Source: Bostrychus sinensis
Lineage: Eukaryota; Chordata; Actinopteri; Gobiiformes; Eleotridae
Length of the DNA stretch: 64,000 nucleotides
Assembly (NCBI GenBank): GCA_020698575.1
Contig: CM036247.1
Coordinates: 7,094,256-7,158,255 of the forward strand
Direction of reading: 5' to 3'
In this document: positions 11,255-21,739 of the stretch, piece after piece
How positions within the stretch are numbered: position 1 is the stretch's first letter
Layout of the letters: every line of letters begins with the position of its first letter
The notes under the pieces: model-generated
What the model was told of the DNA's origin: nothing
The model's input: only the letters and a program-made list of their open reading frames with translations
Databases searched by the model: none
Made by a program: the position numbers and the translations under genes

Positions 11255-11760
11255 TCTGCAGATTTTCTTTGATAAATGTTCATTTGGGGTGAGCGTGTAA
11301 AGGAAAGCGAGACCAGAGAGGAGAAAAAAAAAAAAGAAGAGATTGCATTTTTTCAGCTGTGGATGAATATTAGCATACGGCAACAACATGATGAGAAGGA
11401 AGGAAGGGAGCGAGGGGAAGGAAGCAGGGAGGGTCTTTGAACGTAGGCAGAGCGCCGGAGAGGAGAGGACGAAGTCAAGGTCAGCCTCAGATAGCGAGCG
11501 GCACACACGGTTGTCACGGCTGCCCGGCTCCGAGGCGCCGCCGAACCAAGTGTCACATTCGTTCGGCCGCGGGAAGATAAGCTCATTATTAGTTTCTATC
11601 CCGCAGATAAACGGACGGAGGGGGAGCGAGGTGAATATGCAGCACGTTCTGTTCAATCACCGAGACGTACGCGGGGTTTGGGGTGAGTCCACATGCAACA
11701 GGAGGAGAAGGTCTGATTATTAACTTGCACTGACGTAAAGAAGATAATAAAGGTGTGGTT
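11255..11760. promoter_or_regulatory. CpG-rich unique island, candidate regulatory element
   Basis: Contains the duplicated segment 11312-11425 followed by a GC- and CpG-rich stretch (11440-11680) unlike its surroundings. The frames 11039-11656, 11353-11586 (both minus) and 11388-11723 overlap on opposite strands and show no protein family. It could be an enhancer or a CpG-rich upstream exon. No splice or translational evidence decides this. Confidence 0.33.
11312..11425 (+). repeat. Duplicated ~115-bp segment, copy 2
   Basis: Second occurrence of the purine-rich run plus GATTGCATTTTTTCAG and GGATGAATATTAGCATACGG seen at 6849-6965, in the same orientation about 4.5 kb away. After CAACAACATG the copies drift apart into different purine-rich sequence. 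Confidence 0.75.
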
Positions 11761-11859
11761 AAAACTAAAAGGTGCTCATGGTCTGGTGAGGTGGAGAGTG
11801 CAAAAAAATAAATCTACATCAGAGCGCTACATCTGAAGGCTCAGTGAATAAATGAATGT

Positions 11860-11965
11860 ATAAAACTGAACAAGCATTGGGCCACTCTGCACGATGTCCC
11901 CCGCCTAAGGCCCATAGTTGCTGGGATTAGCTCCAGTAATGGGAATACGTGAAAAAAGATGAATA
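11860..11965. mobile_element. SINE-like repeat fragment
   Basis: CCCGCCTAAGGCCCATAGTT and CTGGGATTAGCTCCAG followed by GGGAATACGTGAAAAAAGAT match the 3' part of the repeat at 37258-37545 (TACCTCGCCTAAAGCCCATA, AATGGGAATAAGCAGAAGAT). Only this tail is present here. Confidence 0.6.
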
Positions 11966-12207
11966 CATTAATATAGATGCTTTCCTTATGACTGATGACT
12001 CGTGGCTGCAAGGTGAGGCTTCTGTTTGGCACTCGAGAGATCTGCATATATATTGTCAGCTTGCACTCTAACAGGTAACTGCATATTATTTACATGCAAA
12101 TTAATTATTACATAATTGGCAAAAAATACTCTGTATTTTTATTATTATCGTTATAAATGTTTTATGTACTATTGAACAGTGCTGTAAAGTCTGTAAAATA
12201 TTTAGCC

Positions 12208-12772
12208 TGACAAGCCAGACTATAACATTAAAGGTAAAGTCTGGGGACGGTCCATAGACAGCGCTCAAGCCTAAAGGATGTCATTCAAACTGCTTCTGCA
12301 CGTAATCGACCAGAGCTCTGACCAATCACAGCAACGGAGAAGGTGAGCTTTTTTAGCTACCAGCGGAGCCAGCTGGTTTATTAGACTTTTGCCATAGCCA
12401 GTCTGCAAAACAGCAAATACATCCTTCTTTAAGACGAATGATCTGAGTGCTTCTTTCTGCTCCACTTTCAAAGAAAAACCCAAATCTAACTCTTCCAAAA
12501 CTGACGTCAAGGCCGATTCAAACGACCGCTGTTCGTTAGCCACAGCCATCGTAGTTGTTCTGCTCTGCACCGTCGCCCAGCCCTGTCGTCATCGTGCTAA
12601 GCCCCGCCCACTCGTCTCGCTACAAACCCGCTACACAGATAGAGCACTGTGATTGGTCCAATGAAGACCTGGACGGAGCCAAGATTGGCCCCTATGCTGT
12701 GTTACTAGACCAACCCACTAGGCAAAAAATATTTTCTGCCGCCAGGGTGCGTCTAGATTTCTAGGCTATAAA
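12208..12772. mobile_element. DNA element carrying a RecQ-like helicase fragment
   Basis: The left end TTAGCCTGACAAGCCAGACT is imperfectly mirrored by GTCTAGATTTCTAGGCTATA. Inside is the minus-strand helicase remnant 12271-12570. I read it as a non-autonomous deletion derivative of a larger transposon that encodes or captured a helicase. Which superfamily is unknown. The TIR match is moderate and no target duplication is clear. Confidence 0.5.
12271..12570 (-). pseudogene. RecQ/superfamily-2 helicase N-terminal fragment, transposon-associated
   Basis: The 99-residue frame has VLEELDLGFSLKVEQKEALR, then SFVLKKDVFAVLQTGYGKSL and INQLAPLVA. This matches the start of a RecQ-type helicase core: a Q-motif-like region followed by Walker A. 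GYGKS stands where RecQ proteins have the P-loop, with Q replacing the usual P in 'LPTGYGKS'. It stops soon after motif I, so motifs Ia-VI are absent and no helicase activity is possible. The last 20 or so residues are unrelated. Confidence 0.65.
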
Positions 12773-12979
12773 ATATTGGTATTATGCATAAATTTGTTGA
12801 ATAAATGTAAAAAGCTCCTCAGCTGTGTGCTGATTGGTCTGTGGCAGAGGGAAAGAGGCGGAGTTAAGAGCACAACAGCAGCTGCCGGCAACACGAGACG
12901 GAGGAGGAGAAGCTCACGGCGACTCACAGGTAGCTCGAAGAGTAGAGCAGTGAGAAGTGCTTTCACGTTTTTCATGAGT

Positions 12980-13115
12980 CGCCAAAGTCGCTAGCAACAC
13001 CAGAAAAAGTCGCTAAATGTGTTGCTTGTCACTTTTTTGAAAATAAGTTGCAAGGGAGGTCTGAAAAGTCGCTAAATATAGTGACAAAGTTGCAAAGTTG
13101 GCAACACTGGCGCAA
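12980..13115. repeat. Interspersed repeat, AGTCGCTAAA type
   Basis: GTCGCCAAAGTCGCTAGCAA, AAAAGTCGCTAAATGTGTTG, AAAAGTCGCTAAATATAGTG and AGTTGGCAACACTGG are repeated short words in a compact block, typical of a fish DNA-element end. Boundaries are approximate. Confidence 0.45.
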
Positions 13116-13140
13116 AACCAGGAAGTGGTCCTTCCCCACT

Positions 13141-13600
13141 GTTACGACCCTGGCTCCGAGGACACACCAGTCAGAAAGTAAGATTTAACAAAAACAATCT
13201 TTATTAAACCGAATTGGACCAAATTAAGATTAAAGGCCAAGTTAGGAGTAGAAGGTCAAATTATAAAGAAAGTATTGTACAATATGAGATGCGATGTATT
13301 ATCAGTAGTGTGGTGGTGTTGAATGTGAATGAACAGTGTGAGTGTGCAGTGTTGTTAAAGGTGCAGAACTAAGCAAAAGGTCGAACCAAACATAACTAAA
13401 CTCAAGAGAGAACCAAGAACCAAGCTTAAACCAGAACCAAATACCAAAGCTAAACTGAACCAAGACAAACCAAACAAAAGACGGGCGGCATGGTGGCAGT
13501 GCTTCAGGCCAGCAGCAGCCAGAGGAAGCAGAGGAAACACTCTTTAAGACCACCAAGCTGCAACCAAGCTACTCACAGATGCCACAAGGGGGCGACAGAC
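13141..13600 (-). mobile_element. Possible solo LTR (minus orientation)
   Basis: The edge TGTTACGACCCTGGCTCC reads on the minus strand as ...GGGTCGTAACA, an LTR-like CA end. Just inside it, the minus strand has TTTAATAAAGATTG, a polyadenylation-signal-like word near a U5. The other boundary and a target duplication could not be fixed. The interior has many diverged AACCAA words (13380-13475). Confidence 0.35.
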
Positions 13601-14376
13601 ACCTAGTCCAAGCGTTTTCTGCAAAGTCAAAGCCACAGCTCCCCAAAAGATGACGTTTTCTGTCTTCATCTCACCTCTCCCTGTCTCTGTCTCTGTTATA
13701 TATACATTATTTTAGGTTATAAAACATGAAACACTAAAGCAAAGGTGTCCAAAACTATTTCAAAAAAGCACAATATGGCCCCTTTAAACTAAAATTGCAC
13801 ATAACCTTGACGCATAAAACTCTAAATTAAAAAGTATTAGGAGCAGTATATTGTAGCCTATAAGATAAATCATAAATATTGTTGTGTGTAGCCTTAAGCA
13901 GCAGTGTTTTTTTTTTCAGTATTTGTAATAATTCATGTTGGCTGCTCAGCGTAAGTATAATTAGCAGTGACGGTGTGAGCAGGTGGGCGCAGGGGGTGAG
14001 GCTGGGTAGTCTGCAGCAGAAATAGGACATCGGTAATATGCTCCCGTTTTGTTTCTATTTGCATACAGATGATACCTACATATGTCACAACAAGGAACAC
14101 TGCGCTTAATTAGAGCCGGTCTGTTTACTCGGCTTTAAAAAGGGTCACCGCTTCAGGAACGCCGCGCTCTCAACGACAATATGTTTCCTCTAATCCTGGA
14201 AGAATCACGCCTTAAGATCAGCGTTAAATACTGCATCTGCCCACAGCTGTTTACTCTCAGCAGCTAACTGTTCGTGTTAGAGACAAAGGTAAAAGTAAAA
14301 CTGGTAATGTGCACTTTTTATTGTTGCATTTGAAGAAAGACATTTCATTAAGTGCCATTAAAGGTGACAGAAATAA
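13600..14376. promoter_or_regulatory. Mostly unique sequence; candidate conserved non-coding core 14030-14285
   Basis: GCACAATATGGCCCCTTTAA (13778-13797) is the terminus of the TTAA-type family seen at 14381, 24350 and 56880, so a decayed copy ends here. The stretch 14030-14285 is non-repetitive with balanced GC and homeodomain-like words (CTTAATTAG). It may be regulatory; no coding evidence. Confidence 0.3.
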
Positions 14377-14504
14377 TTAAAGAGGATATGTTGTGCTTTT
14401 ATTTATCTTTTTTAAACCAATCTTGGTCACCTCTAGAACTGCAGAATACTTTACAACCTTTTAAAACATTATCTGACTGAATAAAAACATTTTTAATAAG
14501 ATAT

Positions 14505-14733
14505 CTATTGGTGCTCCTTTGAACAAAATGAGAAAAACTTTTACTCAAATTTTATTATATTTTTTAATTTGAGTATTATTTTATTGTATCCTATTTGTTG
14601 TATATTGATTTGTCTTTGTCTCTTGTATTGTTACTGTTTATTTATTTAATGATTTGTGTACAGCACTTTGGCCGACTGTACAGTTTTTAAAGTGCTTTAT
14701 AAATAAAGTTGGTATGGTAAAAAAAAAAAAAGC
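14505..14733 (+). mobile_element. LINE/SINE 3' tail with poly-A
   Basis: GTGTACAGCACTTTGGCCGA, AAAGTGCTTTATAAATAAAG and a terminal A-run (14720-14731) are the usual 3' end of fish retroposons. It is inserted into family E (14377-15500) and is absent from the relative at 56880-57327. Confidence 0.65.
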
Positions 14734-14933
14734 TTTTTACTTCCTTAAACTTTTTGTATGATGCTATTTTACTACAAATTGAAAAATGTCTGTGAGGAAT
14801 CAGAGGAAACTGTAAAATGAATGAGAGCAGACTGGAAGTAGAGGGCTTGTTGTTGATTGGTCAGTGCTTCCTGGAGTGGGCGGGGATTTGTGGAACTGAG
14901 TGTTCTGAGGCCTCAGAAACTCAGTGCCAGAAG

Positions 14934-15433
14934 CTGTGTCCCAATTCAACGGCTGCAGCCTTTGTCGGCTACATTTGAAGGTTGATTACGTCACAGTCGG
15001 CGCGACAGGGGTGGCCCAATTCGAAGGCGACTTCAAATGCAGCCCACGAATGCGGCCTTCCTTTCCCGCTGAACGAAGGCTGCATCGGGTGCATCCTTCG
15101 CGGCCAAACATATCCCATGATTCATTGCGCACTGCTTGTCTGACGTTCGAAGATGGCAGAGGCGGAGTAAATTAAACCAAATAAAAAATAAAATAAGTGT
15201 AATTTCTTGCTCCATTTCTGCTTATGTGACCGATGAATAAAATGAATTAGCGAGCAGCTGCGGTCCTGGTTGCTAGGCGACAGCGGCGCAAACGTGAGAG
15301 GAGGAGCAGCTGTTGACGTACGCTCCGTGGACCGGACCGTCCCATTTCGGCTCGGCCTTTGCGGTCCACGAAGGCCACAAGAAGGAGTAGCCTCTGCGAC
15401 CTTCAAGGCTGCAGCCGTTGAACTGGGACACAG
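14934..15433. mobile_element. MITE with ~27-bp terminal inverted repeats
   Basis: CTGTGTCCCAATTCAACGGC then TGCAGCC at the left is mirrored at the right by GGCTGCAGCCGTTGAACTGG and GACACAG, with a single difference over 27 bp. The sub-ends (GGTGGCCCAATTCGAAGGCG near 15009, GGTCCACGAAGGCC near 15361) extend the symmetry inward. The element is GC-rich and encodes nothing. It is inserted in family E. Target duplication is unclear. Confidence 0.85.
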
Positions 15434-15557
15434 CAGGAGAATACAGGATTACTTAAAGAGGCGTGAATGAAACAAAACACAACTCCAGGTATCAGGATTT
15501 CTGCGGCGCATGAAAAAGCATTAAAAGTCATTAAATTAACTTCATAAAATATAAGGC

Positions 15558-15733
15558 CCGGGGAAGACCTAGGACACGCTGGAGGGACTACGTCTCTCGG
15601 CCTGGGAACGCCTTGGGGTGCCCCCGGTAGAGCTGGAGGAAGTGTCTGTGGAGAGGGAAGTCTGGGCATCTCTGCTTAGACTGCTGCCCCCGCGACCCGG
15701 CCCCGGATAAAGCGGAAGAAGATGGATGGATGG
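15558..15733 (+). mobile_element. Rex3/RTE-like LINE 3' end with 12-bp target duplication
   Basis: Reads GRPRTRWRDYVSRP, with VELEEVSVEREVWASLLRLL shifted by a 1-base frame change, ends CCCGGATAAAGCGG, and has the GATG tail (GATGGATGGATGG) described for Rex3. Perfect 12-bp direct repeats AAAATATAAGGC flank it (15546-15557, 15734-15745). Heavily 5'-truncated: only the last about 55 codons remain. Confidence 0.88.
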
Positions 15734-15745
15734 AAAATATAAGGC

Positions 15746-16650
15746 TTTAAATGGCATTAAAAAGCATTAAATTTGGTTCCAACAGGCATTGAAAATTTAA
15801 TATAGTTTTGAAGTAAAATCGCTGACATTATTAGCTTGTTTGTCAATATAAATATGTGTATATAAATAAAAATTTACCATTTTCATAGATTACACTAGTG
15901 TGATAAACAGAGGGACCAAATTAACTTTCAACATTATTAGTGCTGTATGAACTGTATTTTACAATACTTACAAATAATTTTTGACAGTTTGAGGTGCTGT
16001 GATTGTGTTTGTGACATTAAAAACAGGGCATAAACACTCTGTGCGCTTGTTTAGGGCCACAACCACCAGGGGCCCAAATGATCAGAAATGCATTCAATTC
16101 AATTTAGATGCACACTGTTTTCTTTTTCAATTACTAGTGGTATTTGTAAAGTTCCAACTTATAAGAGACCTATTAAACCCAAGAAATATTGAAGATTCAA
16201 ATTCAAATAAAAGAAAATTTAGGAGTGGTGCTGAAGGGTGGAAAAAAAGAAGATTGGTGATGGAAAAAAAAAATGCAGGGTAACGTTTTGTTTATTGTTT
16301 GTGGTTTATTATTATTTTTCACTTCTTAATTCATTCCTATTTATTCTTCAAAATATATTTATTGGTTCATTTGCTACATTAGCCCATGTTCAAATGAAGA
16401 AATTTGTGATTAATTCATTTCTTATCTTTATTTCATTCCTTATCTGTATTATATTGCTGTCTGCCCTGATTAAAAAGCACTAAATTAAATTTTCTGACAC
16501 CTGCAGAAACTCTCAATAAAGTTCATTTTGTAGAATCCATTTATGTAGTAGTAGATTTTCCTATATTATTACATTGCACACCTTTCCAACTACAGTAAAT
16601 ACTGATTCTGAATCCAACTGTTGCACTTCTTTGCTGAATAAATGTGTTTA
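15746..16650. other. AT-rich intergenic sequence, no gene seen
   Basis: Low-complexity AT-rich sequence. The frames 15999-16283 and 16238-16483 have no recognisable domain. GCATTAAAAAGCATTAAATT words (15750-15772) continue on both sides of the Rex3-like insertion. Confidence 0.4.
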
Positions 16651-17689
16651 TACACATTTTACGGTAAAAAATTGGCAGCTGTGGTTGCCAGAATTCTACT
16701 GTAAAAACTACAAGAGGCCTGTATTTCATTTTACAGTATAATTTTATCACAAATGTTTTTTTTACAGTTTTTGACTTGAGTTTTTATTATTATTTACTGC
16801 AAAATAAAGTTATCTTTCAAAAAAATAGATTCATGTATATTTTAGTTTGTGACTTACGTTTTAATCAACATTTACTGTAAAATTTAAAGTTATTATCTTT
16901 CAAAAAATAGATGAATGTATATTTTAGTTTGTGACTTATGTTTTAATCAACATTTACTGTAAAATTTAAAATTATTATCTTTCAAAAAAATAGATGAATG
17001 TATATTTTAGTTTGTGACTTATGTTTTAATCAACATTTACTGTAAAATTTAAAATTATTATCTTTCAAAAAGTAGATTAATGTATATTTTAGTTTGTGAC
17101 TTACGTTTTAATCAACATTTACTGTAAAATTTAAAGTTATTATCTTTCAAAAAATAGATTAATGTATATGTTAGTTTGTGACTTATGTTTTAATCAACAT
17201 TTACTGTAAAATTTAAAGTTATTATCTTTCAAAAAAATAGATTAATGTATATTTTAGTTTGTGACTTACGTTTTAATCAACATTTACTGTAAAATTTAAA
17301 GTTATTATCTTTCAAAAAATAGATTAATGTATATTTTAGTTTGTGACTTACGTTTTAATCAACATTTACTGTACAATTTAAAATTATTATCTTTCAAAAA
17401 GTAGATTAATGTATATTTTAGTTTGTGACTTATGTTTTAATCAACATTTACTGTAAAATTTAAAGTTATTATCTTTTCAAAAGGTGTTAAACTGTAATAA
17501 ACACAGGACTCGATTTTTTAAACAGTGCTATACTGTATACATTACAAAAAATAAAACTAAAAAATACAATTTTGATTACAGTTAATTACCGTAACCAAAA
17601 CAGTTTTTACCGATATATCAACTACGGTCTTTTACTGTTGAGATTTTACAGATTTTTACCATGAAATGTACAGATATTTTTTACAGTGT
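16651..17689 (+). mobile_element. CACTG-ended MITE, copy A, with internal tandem expansion
   Basis: Nearly the full length of the element at 22284-22778 is present in opposite orientation. It starts at about TTTTACGGTAAAAAATTGGC (the outermost about 20 bp are lost) and ends with ATATTTTTTACAGTG. Shared landmarks are GGCAGCTGTGGTTGCCAGAA, CTACAAGAGGCCTGTATTTC and CAACTACGGTCTTTTACTG. Where copy B has one unit of an 82-bp segment, this copy has eight (16828-17484). Non-coding throughout. Confidence 0.85.
16828..17484 (+). repeat. 82-bp tandem repeat, 8 copies, inside a MITE
   Basis: Each unit runs TGTATATTTTAGTTTGTGAC, TTACGTTTTAATCAACATTT, ACTGTAAAATTTAAAGTTAT, TATCTTTCAAAAAATAGATT. Units begin near 16834, 16916, 16998, 17081, 17165, 17247, 17329 and 17411. 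They differ at a handful of sites: TTACG/TTATG, AAAGT/AAAAT, number of A's. The sister MITE at 22284-22778 has a single unit. Confidence 0.93.
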
Positions 17690-17699
17690 TCTACTGGAA

Positions 17700-18700
17700 A
17701 CAGCTGTAAGAGACTCACATTCGAGTACAAATGGCTATGACCAGCAATGTTCACAAGTCACAGTGCCCCAAAAACAATGAAATAAAATAACATTATATTT
17801 ATGTAATGTACAGCTGCCTCCAGGGGCTTTACAGGAACAGACATAAACATCAAACAGGTAAAAAGATGGTTTTGGACGTCTTAAAAAAAGGAATTATTGT
17901 GGAAAACATCTGTTAATTTGACCCTACAGAAGGATTAGGTGTCTGTCGCCCCCTGCTGGCAACAATGAGGAAAGGACAGAACCTAAAGTGGTCATTTAGA
18001 CGTCAATTTCAGCTCTGAAATGATCAGAATGAGTCCGGTGACAGCGTATGGGCTTTAGAAAACTGCAGGAGCACTTCTTGATTTCCGAGACCGAGCGTTT
18101 TCAGCTCTTGAGAAGGGACGGCCTCAGCATACAGCATTACTCAAACATGTAAATGAGTGGAAACAATCATTTAAGATGGTTTAAAGCTAAAAAAAAGTTG
18201 ATTTAGCATAGTAGGGGACCTTTAACAGAGTCTCAGCTGTGGACGACTGATGAGGAGGGGTCCTTCAGTCGGGACAGGAGCATAAAAGGGTTCTTTTATT
18301 TGGACTTAATAGTAACTAAAGGAGATTTTTTTCTCTCTTGGAAATAACAGGAAAAAAAATCTACAAATACACTCATGCCATGCAAATAAAGTTTAATAGC
18401 ACTTGGAGATGAAAGGCAGTTTTTGATCATTAAAAAAAAAAAAAAAAAAAAACTCAAATGAGCAGCACTGCATTACATGTTAGACATCTTACCAATCTGA
18501 TCTGTTTTTTATTTTATTTTTTATTTTTTGTACTAATAGCAATAACAAGGCTGATCTCAAGCACCACTACACTTTCAGCTGTGGCAGCTTTTATAAAATA
18601 AACAAGAGACCACTGCAAAATAGTCAGGATTTATCTTTTGTAGGCGCAATATGGTGAGCCTTATTTTTGTAACCTGCTGATAATATTTCTCCTAATTTCT
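17700..18700. other. Intergenic sequence, no gene seen
   Basis: Contains an A20-type run (18430-18451) and unremarkable AT-rich sequence. No coding frame or element boundary is supported. Confidence 0.4.
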
Positions 18701-18955
18701 CAGGATGTAACGATGCACTCAAGTACGATTCGATTCACGATTTTATGTTCACAATTACGATTTTTATTTGTAGACTTTGTTGCAGTATAATTATGACCAA
18801 AACATTTTTTTTACATAGCCTATTTCTGACTCCTTATCAAACTTAAACTGGTGTACTTTTCTTATTAACATATATTAAATTAAAAAGTAGATATTAAAAC
18901 AATGGCATATATATATATATATAGCAATTTGTTAGTGATTTTCATTAATTAGGTC
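18701..18955. mobile_element. hAT-like element end (ATGTAACGATGC)
   Basis: GGATGTAACGATGCACTC then TACGATTCGATTCACGATTT resembles the CGATTC-rich ends of hAT MITEs such as 7139-7614. A possible opposite end is GCATCGATTTTTCGCCGTTA with CATCC at 21707-21730. If so, the long-TIR element 19319-21385 sits inside a roughly 3-kb composite. No matching target duplication was found. A short TA microsatellite lies at 18906-18923. Confidence 0.4.
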
Positions 18956-19315
18956 AAGGTCAAGTTTATTTGTATAACACATTTACAACAACAGTCGCTG
19001 CCCAAAGTGCTTCACATGCCAACAAAGTGCAATACTTGAATAAATAATAAATAAAACAAGTAAAACTAGCACATTAATACACTAAAAGCACACAATGATA
19101 AAATTAAATAAAACAATTAAATACATAATAATAGCAATCAAATGTCCAGCTCAGCTTGTGTTAAAAGCCAGTGCAAACAAATAGGTTTTTAATAAAGATT
19201 TAAAAATATTTAAAGATTGTTCTCGTACAGAGGCAGACTGTTCCAGAGTCGCAGCTACAGCAAACCCTGCTCCTCTGGTTTTCACACGTGATCTTTCTTC
19301 ATACGTGTTCTCGGA
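18956..19315. repeat. Fish interspersed repeat (TTTATTTGTATAACACATTT type)
   Basis: GTCAAGTTTATTTGTATAAC, ACATTTACAACAACAGTCGC and CCCAAAGTGCTTCACATGCC, later TAGGTTTTTAATAAAGATTT and GACTGTTCCAGAGTCGCAGC, form a family common in fish. Fragments with the same opening occur at 43284 and 58940. Split at its right side by the element 19319-21385. Confidence 0.6.
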
Positions 19316-19318
19316 TTA

Positions 19319-21385
19319 CACTGCTCTACAAATGTTAGACTCCATCTGCTTCTGAGATAAAAGTGGCTAAATCTCATTTATTTTGATAAGATGAACTGAA
19401 AATCAATTGATAACTGTGCTGGTTCGCTAATGTATTCAAGATATTTAATGATATTGTTTCACATCAAAATCACATCTGTTTATACAATAGATTTAGGCAT
19501 TTTTGCTTAAAAATAATATTTATATTTTGAAAATATTTAATTTCTCTACATGCATGCATTTTGTCCACTTCCAAGAGAGAGATTTCTGCAAATAAAAACA
19601 AAACATTTTATGTCAAAACTCTAGACATATTAAAATGAATGTATTGAATGTGCAGCTTTCAGATAGAACTGGTTGCTTGTAGACACTGTACCTTCTGATA
19701 AACGACCGTTTTTGCCTTATTTTGCATAAATTTCCTATTTTGACCTATTTTGACTGTTTTTTGGAAACTAAAGCAATCTGCACTTCTCACTTACTTTTTC
19801 TTTATGAGTGACCTAATCCAAGAAAAATGTCACTACTTTTGTTCCAGAAGCAGTGTCATTGGTGTTTGGTTATGTTTTCTTCTTGTAGGGCAGTGGTTTC
19901 CAACCTTTTTTGTTTTGCATACTCCCCTGGGCTTTTTTGTCTCACCATGTGTACTCCCTGTACTCATATATAAAAAAAGTGGTAAAAAAAACAACAACTT
20001 TGTCCCATTACACAGACACTATATACTATAATTCCCCTGCATTTTTTCTTTTAAAGTTATATAATAATCTCCTTGCCTTTAAACTAAAAACATATTAAAT
20101 TAAAATATAACAATATTCACTATTACATGCACTTAATGTATTGTATATTAAATATTCAACATAAAAATATTTTAAAAATGAATCTTAAACTAATAATACA
20201 TAGACAGAAGTGTCCAAAGACTCTCCCCTTTGAATTTACTGAACCTAAAAAAAAAAAAAATCTACTAAAATATAATATTCAACTAATGTCCTTTAGCAGT
20301 TTCACCTCCTCCTCCTCAGTCACTTAAGCTTGTCTTTCTTTTCAGTTTCAGTGTTCAGTGTGAAAAGATCGCAAATATTTTCTTATGATCTTCCAAATAA
20401 ATGAAGAAACACTGTTGTAGGGGAAAAGATAATCAACTAAGACGATGTGGGTGCAGTCCTAGTGCACAGTGAAGGAAATGTGTGTTTTAAAAATGTTTCT
20501 TTGTATTGTTCCAGTCAGGTGTGTGCTGTCTGTGATGAACTAAAATGTAAATATTTGGTGGAGCTGTAAATAAATTTGGACTTGGACATGACCCTGTTTT
20601 TTTTGCTCACGTCACTCAGAGCTACACTGCCTCACAGGTGGGGAATAAAAAGAATCGCTGTGTCACTTTAAAACAGCAAGTGGTATTTTCCATAATTCCC
20701 ATAGCACATGAAGGCAGCATAACAACAGCTCAAGTTTATCTGAAGTTTCAGTGGCCCCTCCCCCCTGAGCGTTTCCATGGTGATCAGAGTCTTTACTGTG
20801 GATGTTTCTTTCCTGGAGGGTAGAAAGTTGCTCTGGTCTACAGCAAAATGCTTCCAGAACAAAAGTAGTGACATTTTTCATGGATTAGGTCACTAATAAA
20901 GAAAAAGTAAGTGAGAAGTGCAGATTGGCTTTAGTTTAAAAGAAACAGTATTGGGTCAAAATAGGAAATTTATGCAAAATAAGGCAAAAACGGTCGTTTA
21001 TCAGAAGGTACAGTGTCTACAAGCAACCAGTTCTATCTGAAAGCTGTCTGCACATTCAATACATTCATTTTAATATGTCTAGAGTTTTGATATAAAATGT
21101 TTTGTTTTTATTTGCAGAAATCTCTCTCTTGGAAGTGGACAAAATGCATGCATGTAGAGAAATTAAATATTTTCAAAATATAAATATTATTTTTAAGCAA
21201 AAATGCCTAAATCTATTGTATAAACAGAAGCGATTCTGATGTGAAACAATATCATTAAATATCTTGAATCCATTAGCTAAGCAGCACAGTTATCAATTGA
21301 TTTTCAGTTCATCTTATCAAAATAAATGAGATTTAGCCACTTTTATCTCAGAAGCAGATCAAGTCCAAACATTTGTAGACCAGTG
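19319..21385. mobile_element. 2.07-kb element with ~530-bp terminal inverted repeats, CACTG ends
   Basis: The left arm 19319-19851 is the reverse complement of the right arm 20850-21385 at roughly 95% identity by eye. Shared landmarks include GCATGCATTTTGTCCACTTC, GATAAACGACCGTTTTTGCC and GATAAAAGTGGCTAAATCTC. The tips are CACTGCTCTACAAATGTT and its mirror, and TTA lies directly outside each (19316-19318, 21386-21388). CACTG tips with a 3-bp duplication suggest an EnSpm/CACTA-type element. The 998-bp middle has no transposase; a CAGTGGTTTCCAACC hAT-like end lies at 19891. Strong cruciform or hairpin potential. Confidence 0.85.
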
Positions 21386-21739
21386 TTATAAAGATGAAAA
21401 AAAAAACTTTCAAAATGGTAGATGCTAATGAAATTGTTCAAACATTTCCAGGTAAGGAACTTAAACAAAGGGCAAGGTAAGTGACAAAAAACAAACAAAC
21501 AGCAAATACAATGAGGCTTTTAACCAATGAGCCAAAACAATAAAACAATGAAACTAGATGTGTGTTTGTGTGATTTGTAACTGAATGTATGTTTATGGAA
21601 AATGAAGAAATGAATGCGTGTATGTTTAATACAGTATTGAAAGTATAGTACATAAGAAACAAGCTCTCACTTCGTCACACCAACGATTCAAAATGTCTCG
21701 CTTTTGCATCGATTTTTCGCCGTTACATCCATATTCATT

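Larger units (their letters stand above)
14377..15500. mobile_element. TTAA-type DNA element family E, split by two insertions
   Basis: Begins TTAAAGAGGATATGTTGTGC and continues with TTTATTTATCTTTTTTAAAC, AATCTTGGTCACC and TAAAACATTATCTGACTG. It resumes after 14733 with TTACTTCCTTAAACTTT, TTTTACTACAAATTGAAAAA and TCCTGGAGTGGGCGGGGAT, and again after 15433 with ATACAGGATTACTTAAA. The uninterrupted, inverted relative at 56880-57327 has the same order without the insertions. This shows that 14505-14733 and 14934-15433 are later arrivals. Family E also appears in part at 24350-24525 and 42486-42605. Confidence 0.7.
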
